Source: G965202665 sp965243835 (GTDB lineage Bacteria; Actinomycetota; Acidimicrobiia; Spongiisociales; Spongiisociaceae). Taken from it: a stretch of DNA of 64,000 nucleotides. Both the position numbers and the translations under genes were made by a program. Within the stretch, counting starts at the first letter, position 1. Each line of letters begins with the position of its first letter. The notes under the pieces are model-generated. The model saw only the letters and a program-made list of their open reading frames with translations. It had not been told where the DNA came from and made no database searches. This document shows, piece after piece, positions 37,279 to 45,889 of the stretch. Location of the stretch: the NCBI GenBank assembly GCA_965243835.1, contig OZ251578.1:2666001-2730000 (forward strand), given 5' to 3'.

Positions 37279-38286
37279 TTAAATCTCTTCGTCCACCGCC
37301 CCCGCCCGGCCCAACACCCGGTACAAGCGGCGTTCGGCGGCCCGCATGGGATGCGCCATATTCCCGGACCGCACCCGGTCGAACTCCGGGAAACCGGCCG
37401 CCTGCTCCGCCGACCAGTTGCGGGCGAAAGTTCCGTCCTGAATGCGGGCGATGATCCCCCGCAACCGCTCCCGCTCCGCCTCCTCGTCTTCCTCGGTCAG
37501 GCGGGCGGTCACTTCCTGCCCGTACTGGCTGGTGCGGGAATGGAGCGTTATCTGATCCCACAGACCCAGGTCCCGATAGGCCTTGGAGGTTTCCACCAGC
37601 TCCCCGGAGGCGTAGAACTCCAGCATGGCGGCCTCCGGGCTGCATCCCGCCTCCACCAGGACCTCGCAACAGCGGCGCACCGCGTAGAGGTAGCCCACCT
37701 GCTCGGCGAACAGGTCCACGGTGGCCTCCTCCAGGAAACTGGACTCGATCACCCCCATGCGGGTGGAACCGATGCCTCGGCACAAGGCCAAGGCGCGCTC
37801 CCAGGCCAGGTCGGTGGCCGCCTGGTGCACGGCCGCCAGGCTGGGGAAGCCCCGCCCGTCCAGATAGGTTTCCCGCACCCCGGCCCCGATCATCCGGGGG
37901 GCGATGAGGACCACGTCCACATCCGGCGGCGGGGTTATGAGATTGAAAGCGATGTTGTAACCGCTGGCGAACACCAGCATATCGCCCGCCCGCAGGCCGG
38001 CCCGGATGTCCCGCTCGAACACCTCCGGCATGACCTCGTCCGGGACCAGAAAGAAAATAACGTCCGCCCGGGAAACGGCTTCCGCCACCGGAAGCACTTG
38101 GAATCCATCGGAGGCGGCCTGCTCGTAGGAGGAGTCGGGGCGGCTGCCGACGATCACCTCCAGGCCGGAGTCGCGCAGGTTGAGGGCCTGGGCCCGGCCC
38201 TGGTTGCCGAAACCGACCACGGCTATCACCCGGCCCCGGATGTGGGCGGGGTCGGCGTCGTCGTCGAAGAACATGCGGGCGGTCAT
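37279..38286 (-). CDS. Ketol-acid reductoisomerase-like enzyme in a catabolic operon
   Basis: 335 aa from the ATG at 38286 (ATGA overlap with the dehydrogenase). The Rossmann start is VIAVVGFGNQGRAQALNLRD. The knotted domain has GVIESSFLEEATVDLFAEQ, matching the Mg-binding Asp/Glu region of KARI. Near the C-terminus are EFYASGELVETSKAYRDLG and LHSRTSQYG. True KARI performs alkyl migration plus NADPH reduction in valine/isoleucine synthesis. No other ilv gene is here; the neighbours are sugar enzymes. I infer a related reaction on a carbohydrate-derived substrate, or a misplaced biosynthetic paralogue. Confidence 0.85.
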   Translation of the reverse strand: MTARMFFDDDADPAHIRGRVIAVVGFGNQGRAQALNLRDSGLEVIVGSRPDSSYEQAASDGFQVLPVAEAVSRADVIFFLVPDEVMPEVFERDIRAGLRAGDMLVFASGYNIAFNLITPPPDVDVVLIAPRMIGAGVRETYLDGRGFPSLAAVHQAATDLAWERALALCRGIGSTRMGVIESSFLEEATVDLFAEQVGYLYAVRRCCEVLVEAGCSPEAAMLEFYASGELVETSKAYRDLGLWDQITLHSRTSQYGQEVTARLTEEDEEAERERLRGIIARIQDGTFARNWSAEQAAGFPEFDRVRSGNMAHPMRAAERRLYRVLGRAGAVDEEI

Positions 38287-39338
38287 GACTCGCCGTCTTC
38301 CCGGCTGGGCCGGATCATCATCTTGATGGGACCGTCCGCCCCGGCCGCCGCCATCTGCATGGCCAGGCCGGTCTGCTCCAGCGGAAAGGGTTCCCCCAAC
38401 AGGGCTTCGCCGTCCACCTCGCCCGAGGACAGCAACTCGATGGCCTCCGGGAAGGCGTCCCGCCCCAGGAAGACGGGGATGACGGTCGCCTCCTTGGACT
38501 GGGCCAGCATCAGGTTGAACGGAATGCGCTCCTCGGCGCACACCCCCACCGCCACCACCTTGCCCCCCGGTCGCACCACTTCCAAGGCGGTTTCCAAAGT
38601 CACCGGGCCTCCCACCGCCTCGTACACCACGTCCAACCCGTCCGGCTCGGTTTTGGCCAGCAGTTTCTCGGTGGAAATGTCCCGGGAAACATCCACCGGC
38701 CATGCCCCCATCCGTTCCGCGGCCCGCAAGCGGTTGCGGTTGATGTCCAGGGAAAACACCCCCGCCGCCCCGTAGGAGATGGCCACCGCCGCAATCAGCA
38801 GTCCGATGGGGCCCGCACCGATCACCATGGCGATTTCCCCTCCCCGCAACTCGCTGCGCCGCACCGCATGCACCGCGATGGAAGTGGGTTCCACCAGGGC
38901 CCCCATTTCCATGGACATCCCGGGAGGCAGGTGGTGAACGGAGGATTCGGGCACCGACACGAACCCGGCCAGGGCCCCGTCGGTGTGGGGGGAGCCGATG
39001 AAACGGAAGTCGGAGCACAGGTTGTAGAGGCCGCCCCGGCACGAGTCGCAATCCTCGCAGGGGATGATGGGCTCCACCGTCACCCGGTCGCCCCGCCGCA
39101 CCGAATCCACCCCCCGTCCCGCTTCTTCCACCACCCCCGCGAATTCGTGCCCCAGAATGTGGGGGTTTTCGATCACCCAGTTCCCGATGCGCCCGTCCCG
39201 GTAGTAATGCAGGTCCGAGCCGCAGATGCCCACCGCCCGCGGGGCCACCAACACCCGCCGGGCGCCGGGGAAGGGGCGGGCTCGCTCCTCCACGGTTATG
39301 TGCCTCCCGTCGCCGGGATGAAGCAAAGCCGCCTTCAT
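38283..39338 (-). CDS. Zinc-dependent alcohol/polyol dehydrogenase
   Basis: 351-aa medium-chain dehydrogenase. Catalytic zinc ligands are in GICGSDLHYY and GHEFAGVVEEAG. The structural zinc loop is present as CEDCDSCRGGLYNLC, and the Rossmann motif is IGAGPIGLLIA. It resembles sorbitol/L-iditol and threonine dehydrogenase-like enzymes, so oxidation of a polyol or sugar to a ketone is likely. It overlaps both neighbours by ATGA. Confidence 0.92.
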   Translation of the reverse strand: MKAALLHPGDGRHITVEERARPFPGARRVLVAPRAVGICGSDLHYYRDGRIGNWVIENPHILGHEFAGVVEEAGRGVDSVRRGDRVTVEPIIPCEDCDSCRGGLYNLCSDFRFIGSPHTDGALAGFVSVPESSVHHLPPGMSMEMGALVEPTSIAVHAVRRSELRGGEIAMVIGAGPIGLLIAAVAISYGAAGVFSLDINRNRLRAAERMGAWPVDVSRDISTEKLLAKTEPDGLDVVYEAVGGPVTLETALEVVRPGGKVVAVGVCAEERIPFNLMLAQSKEATVIPVFLGRDAFPEAIELLSSGEVDGEALLGEPFPLEQTGLAMQMAAAGADGPIKMMIRPSREDGES

Positions 39339-40429
39339 CTGTACACCTCCAGTATCCGGTCCTGATCGTCCAATTTGACGAGCAGGTCTTTGAAAATGGC
39401 GTCCCGGTCGATTTCGTACGCTTCCATCATCAAGGGCCCGTCCGCCCGGGGCCGCCACCGCAGATCCTCCCCCAGCAACGGGGCGGGGGCGGCGCGGGAG
39501 GGAACCCAGTCTCTTTCCAGGAGCCAAGCCACGTTGATCAGATCCCAGATGACCCATGACTGGCCCGGGAAAGGCCGTATCCCCCGCTGGGCGTGAATGG
39601 GGTTGTGGGCGTACAGGTGGCAGAGGTAATCGCCGATCGCCCCCTTGCCCGCCACCCACGCCTCCATCTCCGGCCGGGAGAAGCGCAGTTGCGCTCCGAT
39701 ATGATAGCCGGGCAGGTATACCAGCGGAACCCCGGAGGAGAACAGCAGGCGGGAAGCGTGCGGGTCCTGCACCAGGTTCAGGGACGGCTCGTTGGACAGG
39801 TCCATCCAGGTCGGGTAACCGGCGGTCCAGGTAACCACCATCCGGGTTGCGATTTCGGGGGCCAACAACAGGGCCGAGGCCACGTTGGTGACGCACCCGA
39901 TGGCGACCACGAACAGGGGGCGGTCGTCGGCGGCCAGGGCCGCCTCGATGATGCGGTGCGCCCCTTCGCTTTCCACCGGAACGTCGGGAGCGGTCAGGTA
40001 ACGGTCCGCCCCCCGGAACACCAGGCCCTCGGCGGGGACCCCCAACTTGTCGTAGACGGTCAGTATCTCCCGATGGGAAAGTTCCATCCCCTCGTCCGGG
40101 GGGGTGAATTTCAACGAGGCCGGGTCGATGCCCTGTTGCAGAAGGTTGGAAGCCCAATTGCCCACCTTGTCCACGGCCGCGGTCTGGACCCCCCGGCGCT
40201 CGGCGGCGGCCGCCTCCAGCAGTGCCGGGCGGAGATGGGCGAAAGAGAAGGGTTCCGCCACCGCCGCTTCTATCTGCAGGCGGTCCGGAGACAGCAACGC
40301 CCACGCCAAGGCGAACTGGTCGTCGATTTCGTTGGCGGCGTCGGTGTCGAACAGGACCCGCACCGGGCCGGGACGGTCCGCGAACATCTCCCGCCGGGCG
40401 GCTTCGTCCGCTACCGGAAAATCGGTCAT
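39335..40429 (-). CDS. Inosine-uridine-type nucleoside hydrolase
   Basis: 364 aa from the ATG at 40429. The calcium-binding signature is FDTDAANEIDDQFALAWAL, a variant of DTDxGxDDxxA with Asn-Glu in the middle. A second conserved region is AIGCVTNVASALL. Members cleave the N-glycosidic bond of nucleosides to free ribose, though several orthologues act on other substrates. In this operon it may release a sugar from a glycoside-like compound. Stop and start overlap the neighbours as ATGA. Confidence 0.9.
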   Translation of the reverse strand: MTDFPVADEAARREMFADRPGPVRVLFDTDAANEIDDQFALAWALLSPDRLQIEAAVAEPFSFAHLRPALLEAAAAERRGVQTAAVDKVGNWASNLLQQGIDPASLKFTPPDEGMELSHREILTVYDKLGVPAEGLVFRGADRYLTAPDVPVESEGAHRIIEAALAADDRPLFVVAIGCVTNVASALLLAPEIATRMVVTWTAGYPTWMDLSNEPSLNLVQDPHASRLLFSSGVPLVYLPGYHIGAQLRFSRPEMEAWVAGKGAIGDYLCHLYAHNPIHAQRGIRPFPGQSWVIWDLINVAWLLERDWVPSRAAPAPLLGEDLRWRPRADGPLMMEAYEIDRDAIFKDLLVKLDDQDRILEVYR

Positions 40430-41328
40430 CTTCCTTCCTCCGTCGCATGCGTTGAACGGTGCGCCGCGGCCGGGGTTCTCCCCCGCCAGTCGGCTCCTTC
40501 CTCTTCGGCGATGGCCCGCAAACCGTCCAGCCGGGCGGCGCAGGTTTCCATATCGCCCTCCCCGGCGGCCGCTTCCCGCCACACCGCCCGGCCCGCCATA
40601 AAACCGGAAGCCCCGGCCCGGCACGCGACGCGCAGGCATTCGGCGAACAGCCGGTAGTCGCTCCCCTCCGACAGCACCGTCCAGGGTACCGGACTTAGGG
40701 AGTTAAGTTCCCGGCACGCTTCCTCCCAGGCCTCCCGGGAGGCGTCGGGGCGCATTTCCCCCGGAAATTGCACCTTCAGCACGTCCGCCCACTCCCCGAA
40801 GCGGCGCACTCCTTCCAGCACCGTCCGGGCCCGGGAGCGCGGGTCGCCGGCGACGGCCAACGGCTCGCAGAACAAGGGAACGCCCGCCGCCCGGCACTGG
40901 GCCGCCACCCCGGAGACGAACCGGCGGGGGGCGGCGTCGTCGTCCTCCGGGTCGTAGTGGAAGGAAATCTTGACCGCGTCCGCCCCCTCCCCGACGGCCC
41001 GTTCCGCATCCCAGCCGGGCAACAGGCGGGGGGCGGTGGCCGCCCGGGAGTAGTCGCCGTCTTCGATGCCCAGCACGATGCCCGCCCCGTTGGACAGTCG
41101 CCGCCGTTCGGGGGGCAGGGCGCTCCAGAAACCGGGGTCCACCAACACGGCGCTGGCCCGCTCCCCCAAACCGGACAGAAGCCGGGTTTTGGCTTCCCGC
41201 AGGAACCCGGGAGTGACCGAATCCGGGTCCCGGGGGCGCACCGCCTCCGCAAAGGAACCGACATGGTCCATGGCCAAAATGGCGAAGCGGCCGGTGTCGG
41301 TGGCGGCGCGGCGCAAGCGGTCGCTCAT
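40426..41328 (-). CDS. LacD/YihT-family class I aldolase
   Basis: 300-aa TIM-barrel aldolase resembling tagatose-1,6-bisphosphate and sulfofructose-phosphate aldolases. Visible are AILAMDHVGSF at the N-terminus, AVLVDPGFW, DAVKISFHYDPED, and the likely Schiff-base lysine in ADVLKVQFPGEM. The pattern SGFMAGRAVWREA near the C-terminus is typical of the phosphate-binding end. It would split a phosphorylated ketose into two trioses. It overlaps both flanking genes by ATGA. The exact sugar is unknown. Confidence 0.88.
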   Translation of the reverse strand: MSDRLRRAATDTGRFAILAMDHVGSFAEAVRPRDPDSVTPGFLREAKTRLLSGLGERASAVLVDPGFWSALPPERRRLSNGAGIVLGIEDGDYSRAATAPRLLPGWDAERAVGEGADAVKISFHYDPEDDDAAPRRFVSGVAAQCRAAGVPLFCEPLAVAGDPRSRARTVLEGVRRFGEWADVLKVQFPGEMRPDASREAWEEACRELNSLSPVPWTVLSEGSDYRLFAECLRVACRAGASGFMAGRAVWREAAAGEGDMETCAARLDGLRAIAEEEGADWRGRTPAAAHRSTHATEEGR

Positions 41329-42761
41329 GCGTTCACCTCCGCTATTTGCAGGTGGTCGCGCATGGGGATGGGGCGGGTCACGTTCATCCCCAACCAGGCG
41401 GCCACTTCCGCCAGCTCCGAGGACAGGTCGCCCTGGGCCACCGCATAGTGATGTTCATGCCCGCCGACGACGGCGGTGTTGACCAGGTCCATCAACCCGA
41501 TCGGCTCCCCGTTGAGCCGGAACTGCGAGAACCAACCCCGGGTGCCGTCGAAGCCGGGATTGCCGGTTTCCACCACTTCCGCGGTGGCGATGAACAGCTC
41601 GCGGAACTGGTCGCCAGCGTAGGCGATGGTAGTGGTCTGGGGGGCGAACAGGAGGTCCCCCGACACCCCGTAGCGGACATCCGACTTGCGGCCCAGGGTG
41701 ACGTGTTCCACCCAGCGGATGCCGTTGCCCGCCCCGAAATGGCGGGGGGACACTCCGCAGTGCCAGAACAGGATGGAATCGTTGGCCGGATCCAGGGACG
41801 TCAAGTCCAGCAGGGTGGCCGACCCGTGCGCGGGGGACATGGAGTTCATCAGCAACATGGACACCGAACCGGGCACGTCCCCCTCGCAGGAAACGGCCAT
41901 CCCGTCCTCGGAACCGAGCAGGCTGTAGGCCATGCAGGGGGCTACGTGGTATTCCTCCTGGAAGGAAGGCCAGCACTGCACGGCCAAGGCGTCGTAGCCC
42001 CGCTCCGCCGCCAACTCCTGCAACGCCAGGTAGAGGCGGGCGTTGCGCTCCATTCCCAGCTCGGGGGCGGTGACCTCGTCGGCCACGGCGGTGGCCGCCC
42101 GCACCACGGAGGCGGCCCGGGCGGACCCGAAGGCCTCCGCCCGTTCCACCACTTCGGCGATGGTGTGGGTTCCGATAGTTACCCCGAACCGTTCCCGCAA
42201 CAGGTCTTCGTCGAAGTTCATGTTGTAGAAACCGGGGGAGACGCCGCCGATCCATCCGATGCGGGCCGAACTCATCGCCTTGATGCCTTGCAGGGCACGC
42301 ACGGTAACCCGCAACCGGCGGTCGAAGTCGGGGTCTTCGACATGGCCGAAGAACCACTTGAAGGGGACGCCCCGCTCCCGCAGGTGGCGGCGGATAAGGG
42401 AGGCGTAATGGTTGACCGACACCAGGGAATGCAGTTGGATGGAGCCGGCCAGGGTCGGCTCGGGGGTGGCCCACAGGCCCAGGCGGGGCGCGACCGCCGC
42501 CAACGGTTCCAGCATCTCGCCGGAGGCGCAGGCGGCCGCTTGCAACATCAGAAAATCCACCCCGGCCTCTGACAGGCGGGCGGCCGCGGCATGGGCGTCC
42601 GGGATGTCGGCCACCGCGCCTTCCACCGCGATCAGCTCGAAGTCCATCTCCGCGGCCAGTGTCTGCAAACCGCCGATAGCCCGCCGATACTGGTCGTGCT
42701 CGTCGGCGTAATAGGTGGGAAACGCCACCCCCGCATACCCGATGCGCAGTTTCTCTTTCAT
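41325..42761 (-). CDS. L-fucose/L-arabinose isomerase-like enzyme
   Basis: 478 aa. It begins MKEKLRIGYAGVAFPTYY and has the fold features of the FucI/AraA superfamily: an N-terminal Rossmann-like domain (LGLWATPEPTLAGSIQLHS), and a middle domain with AVQCWPSFQEEYHVAPCMA. A C-terminal domain has ILFWHCGVSPRHFGAGNG. These proteins bind Mn and interconvert aldose and ketose, but many uncharacterised members exist. The first codons are the parent sequence of the repeat array directly upstream. The start ATG overlaps the TGA of the array's frame. The stop overlaps the aldolase start. Confidence 0.85.
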   Translation of the reverse strand: MKEKLRIGYAGVAFPTYYADEHDQYRRAIGGLQTLAAEMDFELIAVEGAVADIPDAHAAAARLSEAGVDFLMLQAAACASGEMLEPLAAVAPRLGLWATPEPTLAGSIQLHSLVSVNHYASLIRRHLRERGVPFKWFFGHVEDPDFDRRLRVTVRALQGIKAMSSARIGWIGGVSPGFYNMNFDEDLLRERFGVTIGTHTIAEVVERAEAFGSARAASVVRAATAVADEVTAPELGMERNARLYLALQELAAERGYDALAVQCWPSFQEEYHVAPCMAYSLLGSEDGMAVSCEGDVPGSVSMLLMNSMSPAHGSATLLDLTSLDPANDSILFWHCGVSPRHFGAGNGIRWVEHVTLGRKSDVRYGVSGDLLFAPQTTTIAYAGDQFRELFIATAEVVETGNPGFDGTRGWFSQFRLNGEPIGLMDLVNTAVVGGHEHHYAVAQGDLSSELAEVAAWLGMNVTRPIPMRDHLQIAEVNA

Positions 42762-43642
42762 ACCGCCTCCTCCTCAACCTCAAACGAGAACGCCCAAGTC
42801 GCCGCCCCCCGATCGGGCAAACCCCAACCACACTCCGGAGCGCAACAGACCCGCCCAACCCCGGCCCGCACCCCGGAAACAACCACCACCCCCCGCCGAA
42901 CGGCCCAAGCACCCGCCCAAACAAACCCCGCATACCCAAAGCGCAACCTCCCCTTCATACCGCCTCCGCCACCCGGCCGCAAGCCGCCCCCGCCCAAGCC
43001 CCGAACAGAAAAACGCAGAACCACCCCCAGGTCGGGCAAGCCTTGACTGCTATCCGGAGCGCAACAGACCCGCCCAACCCCGGCCCGCACCCCGGAAACA
43101 GCCACCGCCCCCCGCCGAACGGCGCAAGCACCCGCCCAAACAGACCCCGCCGCCCCCGCATACCCAAAGCGCAACCCTTCTTTCATACCGCCTCCGCCAC
43201 CTAGCCGCAAGCCGCCCCCGCCCAAGCCCCGAACAGAAAAACGCAGAACCGCCCCCGGGTCGGGCAAGCCTTGACTGCTATCCGGAGCGCAACAGACCCG
43301 CCCAACCCCGGCCCGCACCCCGGAAACAGCCACCGCCCCCCGCCGAACGGCGCAAGCACCCGCCCAAACAGACCCCGCCGCCCCCGCATACCCAAAGCGC
43401 AACCCTTCTTTCATACCGCCTCCGCCACCTAGCCGCAAGCCGCCCCCGCCCAAGCCCCGAACAGAAAAACGCAGAACCGCCCCCGGGTCGGGCAAGCCTT
43501 GACTGCTATCCGGGGCGTAGCGGGCCCGCCCGGCCGCGGCCCGCATCCCGGAGGCGGCCACCGCCCCCCGCCGAACGGCGCAAGCACCCGCCCAAACAGA
43601 CTCCGCCGCCCCCGCATACCCAAAGCGCAACCCTTCTTTCAT
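42758..43642 (-). CDS. Open frame through the junction array (294 aa, 76-residue repeats)
   Basis: A frame that begins with an ATG overlapping the dhaL stop (ATGA) and ends with a TGA overlapping the isomerase ATG. The product would consist of 76-residue repeats of the type MKEGLRFGYAG...VRRGAVAVSG...DSSQGLPDPGAV...LGGGGG. It is Gly/Val/Arg-rich with no recognised domain. The unit length is a multiple of three, so the frame stays open across copies. It may be translated by coupling, but the coding strand is poor in A, which by itself removes stop codons. I therefore give low confidence as a functional protein. Confidence 0.3.
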   Translation of the reverse strand: MKEGLRFGYAGAAESVWAGACAVRRGAVAASGMRAAAGRARYAPDSSQGLPDPGAVLRFSVRGLGGGGLRLGGGGGMKEGLRFGYAGAAGSVWAGACAVRRGAVAVSGVRAGVGRVCCAPDSSQGLPDPGAVLRFSVRGLGGGGLRLGGGGGMKEGLRFGYAGAAGSVWAGACAVRRGAVAVSGVRAGVGRVCCAPDSSQGLPDLGVVLRFSVRGLGGGGLRPGGGGGMKGRLRFGYAGFVWAGAWAVRRGVVVVSGVRAGVGRVCCAPECGWGLPDRGAATWAFSFEVEEEAV

Positions 43643-43830
43643 ACCGCCTCCGCCACCTGGCCGCAAGCCGCCTCCGCCCAAGCTTCGAACAGAAGGGCGC
43701 AAGTAACCGCCCCCGGGTCGGGCAAGCCTTGACTGCTATCCGGGGCGTAGCGGGCCCGCCCGGCCGCGGCCCGCATCCCGGAGGTGGCCACCGCCCCCCG
43801 CCGGGCGGCCCGGGCGGCCGCCTGAATGGT
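42759..43830 (-). repeat. Tandem array of 228-bp gene-junction repeats
   Basis: Start-like ATGs recur at 43642, 43414, 43186 and 42958, then the true isomerase ATG at 42761. Spacings are 228, 228, 228 and 197 bp. Each unit begins with isomerase-like codons (MKEGLRFGYAG against the real MKEKLRIGYAG) and then contains about 160-190 bp of the 3' end of dhaL, finishing at a stop/start overlap. The parent dhaL end is 43,643-about 43,830. Units become less like dhaL with distance from it. Not CRISPR: the repeats are directly adjoining and long. Confidence 0.9.
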
Positions 43831-44292
43831 TGCGGCCGCGTCCTCCCCGGCGGAGGCGGCCGCGGTCGCCGCGTCCACCGCCGGGAGGAGGGCGTCCAGC
43901 ATGGTCTTGTGACCGGGGGCGGCCCGTCCCGCCCGGCGCACCTGTTCCGCCCCTTTCCGCCAAGCGGCGGCCAGGCTTTCGGCGTCCGGTTCCGTTTGGC
44001 CGGACAGCCCGGAGGCGACGGCGGCGAAAAACGCCCCGAACAGTCCGCCGGCCGCCCCGCCCACTTTTTCCAGAAAAGCCCCGCTGACCGCCCGCCACGC
44101 CCCGGCCGGGTCGGCGGGGGGGTCCCGCTCCAGGCGCCGCCGGGCCTCGGCGAGGGCGGCGGTCATGTTGGCCCCGTGATCGCCGTCTCCGGCCGCCCCG
44201 TCCAATCGGGACAGCTCCTCTTCCCGCTCCGCCACCCGCCGGGCGGCCGACTCCACCATCTCCACCGCCAACCCGACGTCCATCTCCCTCAT
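43639..44292 (-). CDS. dhaL: Dihydroxyacetone kinase subunit L (ADP-binding domain)
   Basis: 217 aa from the ATG at 44292 (a ggggag site lies upstream). The nucleotide/Mg-binding motif is DGAAGDGDHGANM (about 31-43), followed by FLEKVGGAAGGLFGAFF and the helical barrel of DhaL. With DhaK it phosphorylates dihydroxyacetone or a related short ketose such as erythrulose. No DhaM phosphotransfer subunit is seen nearby, so ATP may be the donor. The 3' end, ALLFEAWAEAACGQVAEAV, is the source of the tandem repeats downstream. Confidence 0.92.
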   Translation of the reverse strand: MREMDVGLAVEMVESAARRVAEREEELSRLDGAAGDGDHGANMTAALAEARRRLERDPPADPAGAWRAVSGAFLEKVGGAAGGLFGAFFAAVASGLSGQTEPDAESLAAAWRKGAEQVRRAGRAAPGHKTMLDALLPAVDAATAAASAGEDAAATIQAAARAARRGAVATSGMRAAAGRARYAPDSSQGLPDPGAVTCALLFEAWAEAACGQVAEAV

Positions 44293-44876
44293 CGCCCGCT
44301 CCCCGCCGCTGCGCAGGCCCCGCTCCGCAAACCAAGGCGCGCCCCGTACTCGGCGCCTGTCCGACCACCCGCCGCGCAACCAAAAGCCTCGTTGCCCCCC
44401 CGTTGCGTCAAGCCGTCCCCCGCCCGACGACTTTCGGAACCAAAACCGGCCTCCCCCGCTTTCCGTTTCCCCCGGTCATCCATCGCCTCCCGCGCGGCGC
44501 AGGCCGGACACGCCGCCGCCTTCACCTGTCCGCTAGCGAACGGCGGTATGGTCGGCAACCTCCCCCCGAACGGGCCCACCGCCCGGCGCCGGTCTGCATT
44601 CCCCCCGCAAACGCCCAACCGGCGCCCGCCCGCCAATCCGGTTCGATCATCAAGCCGATATCCGCCGGCAACATCCCGACGCCGCGCGCCGCCCCGAAGC
44701 CGTTTCTCCATCCCGCTCCGCCCGGCGGAGAAAACAGGCTCCGGCGGGATCTCCGACCCGTCGACCATCAGGCTTCGTCCCTCCGTCATCAGCAACCCTC
44801 CCCCAACCGTCCAAGACGCGGGCCGCCAACCCTTGTCTCCAAGCGCCGCATTCCGCTTCATCTCCTTCGCCCTCAT
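44289..44876 (-). CDS. 195-aa linker frame between dhaK and dhaL
   Basis: The frame starts at an ATG overlapping the dhaK stop (44,873-44,876) and ends at a TGA overlapping the dhaL ATG (44,289-44,292). The product begins MRAKEMKRNAALGDKGW, is rich in Gly, Arg and Ala, and has no recognised domain. Its first codons resemble the dhaL start (ATGAGGG then GAGATG in both). The last bases before dhaL resemble the dhaK 3' end. It may be an eroded version of the junction duplications seen elsewhere in the operon. Real translation is uncertain. Confidence 0.35.
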   Translation of the reverse strand: MRAKEMKRNAALGDKGWRPASWTVGGGLLMTEGRSLMVDGSEIPPEPVFSAGRSGMEKRLRGGARRRDVAGGYRLDDRTGLAGGRRLGVCGGNADRRRAVGPFGGRLPTIPPFASGQVKAAACPACAAREAMDDRGKRKAGEAGFGSESRRAGDGLTQRGGNEAFGCAAGGRTGAEYGARLGLRSGACAAAGSGR

Positions 44877-45889
44877 CGTCCGTTCCCCCGCATTGTGAAA
44901 CCGGCCCCGTCGGCCGGGGCGTCGTACAAGGCCAAAAGTTCCTCGTCCATGCGGCACAGGGCCAGGGAGAAACCGGTCATATCCAGGGTGGTGGCGTAGG
45001 GGCCGATCCAAGAGCGAGCGGTTTCCACCCCCCGCCGGGCCAAGGCGGCCGCTACGCCCCGGTGCAGAACCGACAACTCCATAAGCGTCAGGGAGCCGGC
45101 GTTGTTCAACAAAACCCCCGCCCGGTCCCCGGCCGCCAAACCCAAGTCGTCGGCCAGCCGCCCGACCAGCATTTCGGCGATCTCGTCGGCGGACGCCTCC
45201 TCCCCCACCCGCGTTCCCGGCTCCCCATGCACCCCCATCCCCACCGCCAACGCGGCCTCGTCCGCATCGCCCAGGGGGATTCCGCTCACCGGATGGGCCA
45301 CCGAACCCATAGCGGCCGCGATGGAACGGATGTTGTCGCGCACCTTCTCCGCCACCCGCGCGCACTCCGCCAAGGGGCGGCCCTCCTCGGCCGCGGCCCC
45401 GATCATCTTCCAGGCGAAGAACAGCCCCGCCCCGCCCCGGCGCTCTTCCATCCGTTCCGGGGGGGCGGAGGCCACATCGTCGTAGAGGACCGCCGTCTCC
45501 ACTTTCGCCCCGGCCGCTTCGGCTTCGGCTACGGCCAGGTTGGCGTTGATAATGTCCCCGGCGTGGCTGGACACCAGCAACAGCACCCCCGCCCCCCGGT
45601 CGGCGGCTTCGATTCCCCGGGCGATGGCGGCCGGACCGGGCGAAGAAAAAACCGGTCCGGGCACGTTCACGTCCAACAGCCCCTCCCCCACCCAGCCGAT
45701 CATGGCCGGTTCATGCCCGGAGCCGTTGCCGATCACCAAACCCGTTTTGCCCTCCGCCTTGGGACGGGCCCGCACCACCATCCCGTCCGCCAGCCGGATC
45801 TTGTCCCGGTGAACGGCGGCGTAGCCTTCCAGCATCTCCGGCACGGCCCGCTCCGGGTCGTTGAGGAACCAGCGGGTGCGGACGGTCAT
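44873..45889 (-). CDS. dhaK: Dihydroxyacetone kinase subunit K (substrate-binding)
   Basis: 338 aa, full DhaK length. Key segments are GLVIGNGSGHEPAMIGWVG (residues about 50-68; the GSGHEP loop), LLLVSSHAGDIINANLAVAE, and GMGVHGEPGTRVGEEAS with the conserved His of the ELGMGIHGEPG-type motif. The substrate is bound through a hemiaminal to a histidine in the family. It starts with an ATGA overlap with the epimerase gene. The order dhaK-linker-dhaL is unusual, because the two subunits are normally adjacent. Confidence 0.94.
   Translation of the reverse strand: MTVRTRWFLNDPERAVPEMLEGYAAVHRDKIRLADGMVVRARPKAEGKTGLVIGNGSGHEPAMIGWVGEGLLDVNVPGPVFSSPGPAAIARGIEAADRGAGVLLLVSSHAGDIINANLAVAEAEAAGAKVETAVLYDDVASAPPERMEERRGGAGLFFAWKMIGAAAEEGRPLAECARVAEKVRDNIRSIAAAMGSVAHPVSGIPLGDADEAALAVGMGVHGEPGTRVGEEASADEIAEMLVGRLADDLGLAAGDRAGVLLNNAGSLTLMELSVLHRGVAAALARRGVETARSWIGPYATTLDMTGFSLALCRMDEELLALYDAPADGAGFTMRGNGR

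Noticed and set aside
38283..40639. Long N-terminal extensions on the dehydrogenase, nucleoside hydrolase and ABC ATPase frames
   Set aside because: The upstream parts are out-of-frame shadows of the preceding genes. Proper ATGs in ATGA overlaps give normal family lengths.
42759..43640. CRISPR array
   Set aside because: The repeats are 228 bp, directly adjoining and made of gene ends. There are no short repeats with unique spacers and no cas genes.
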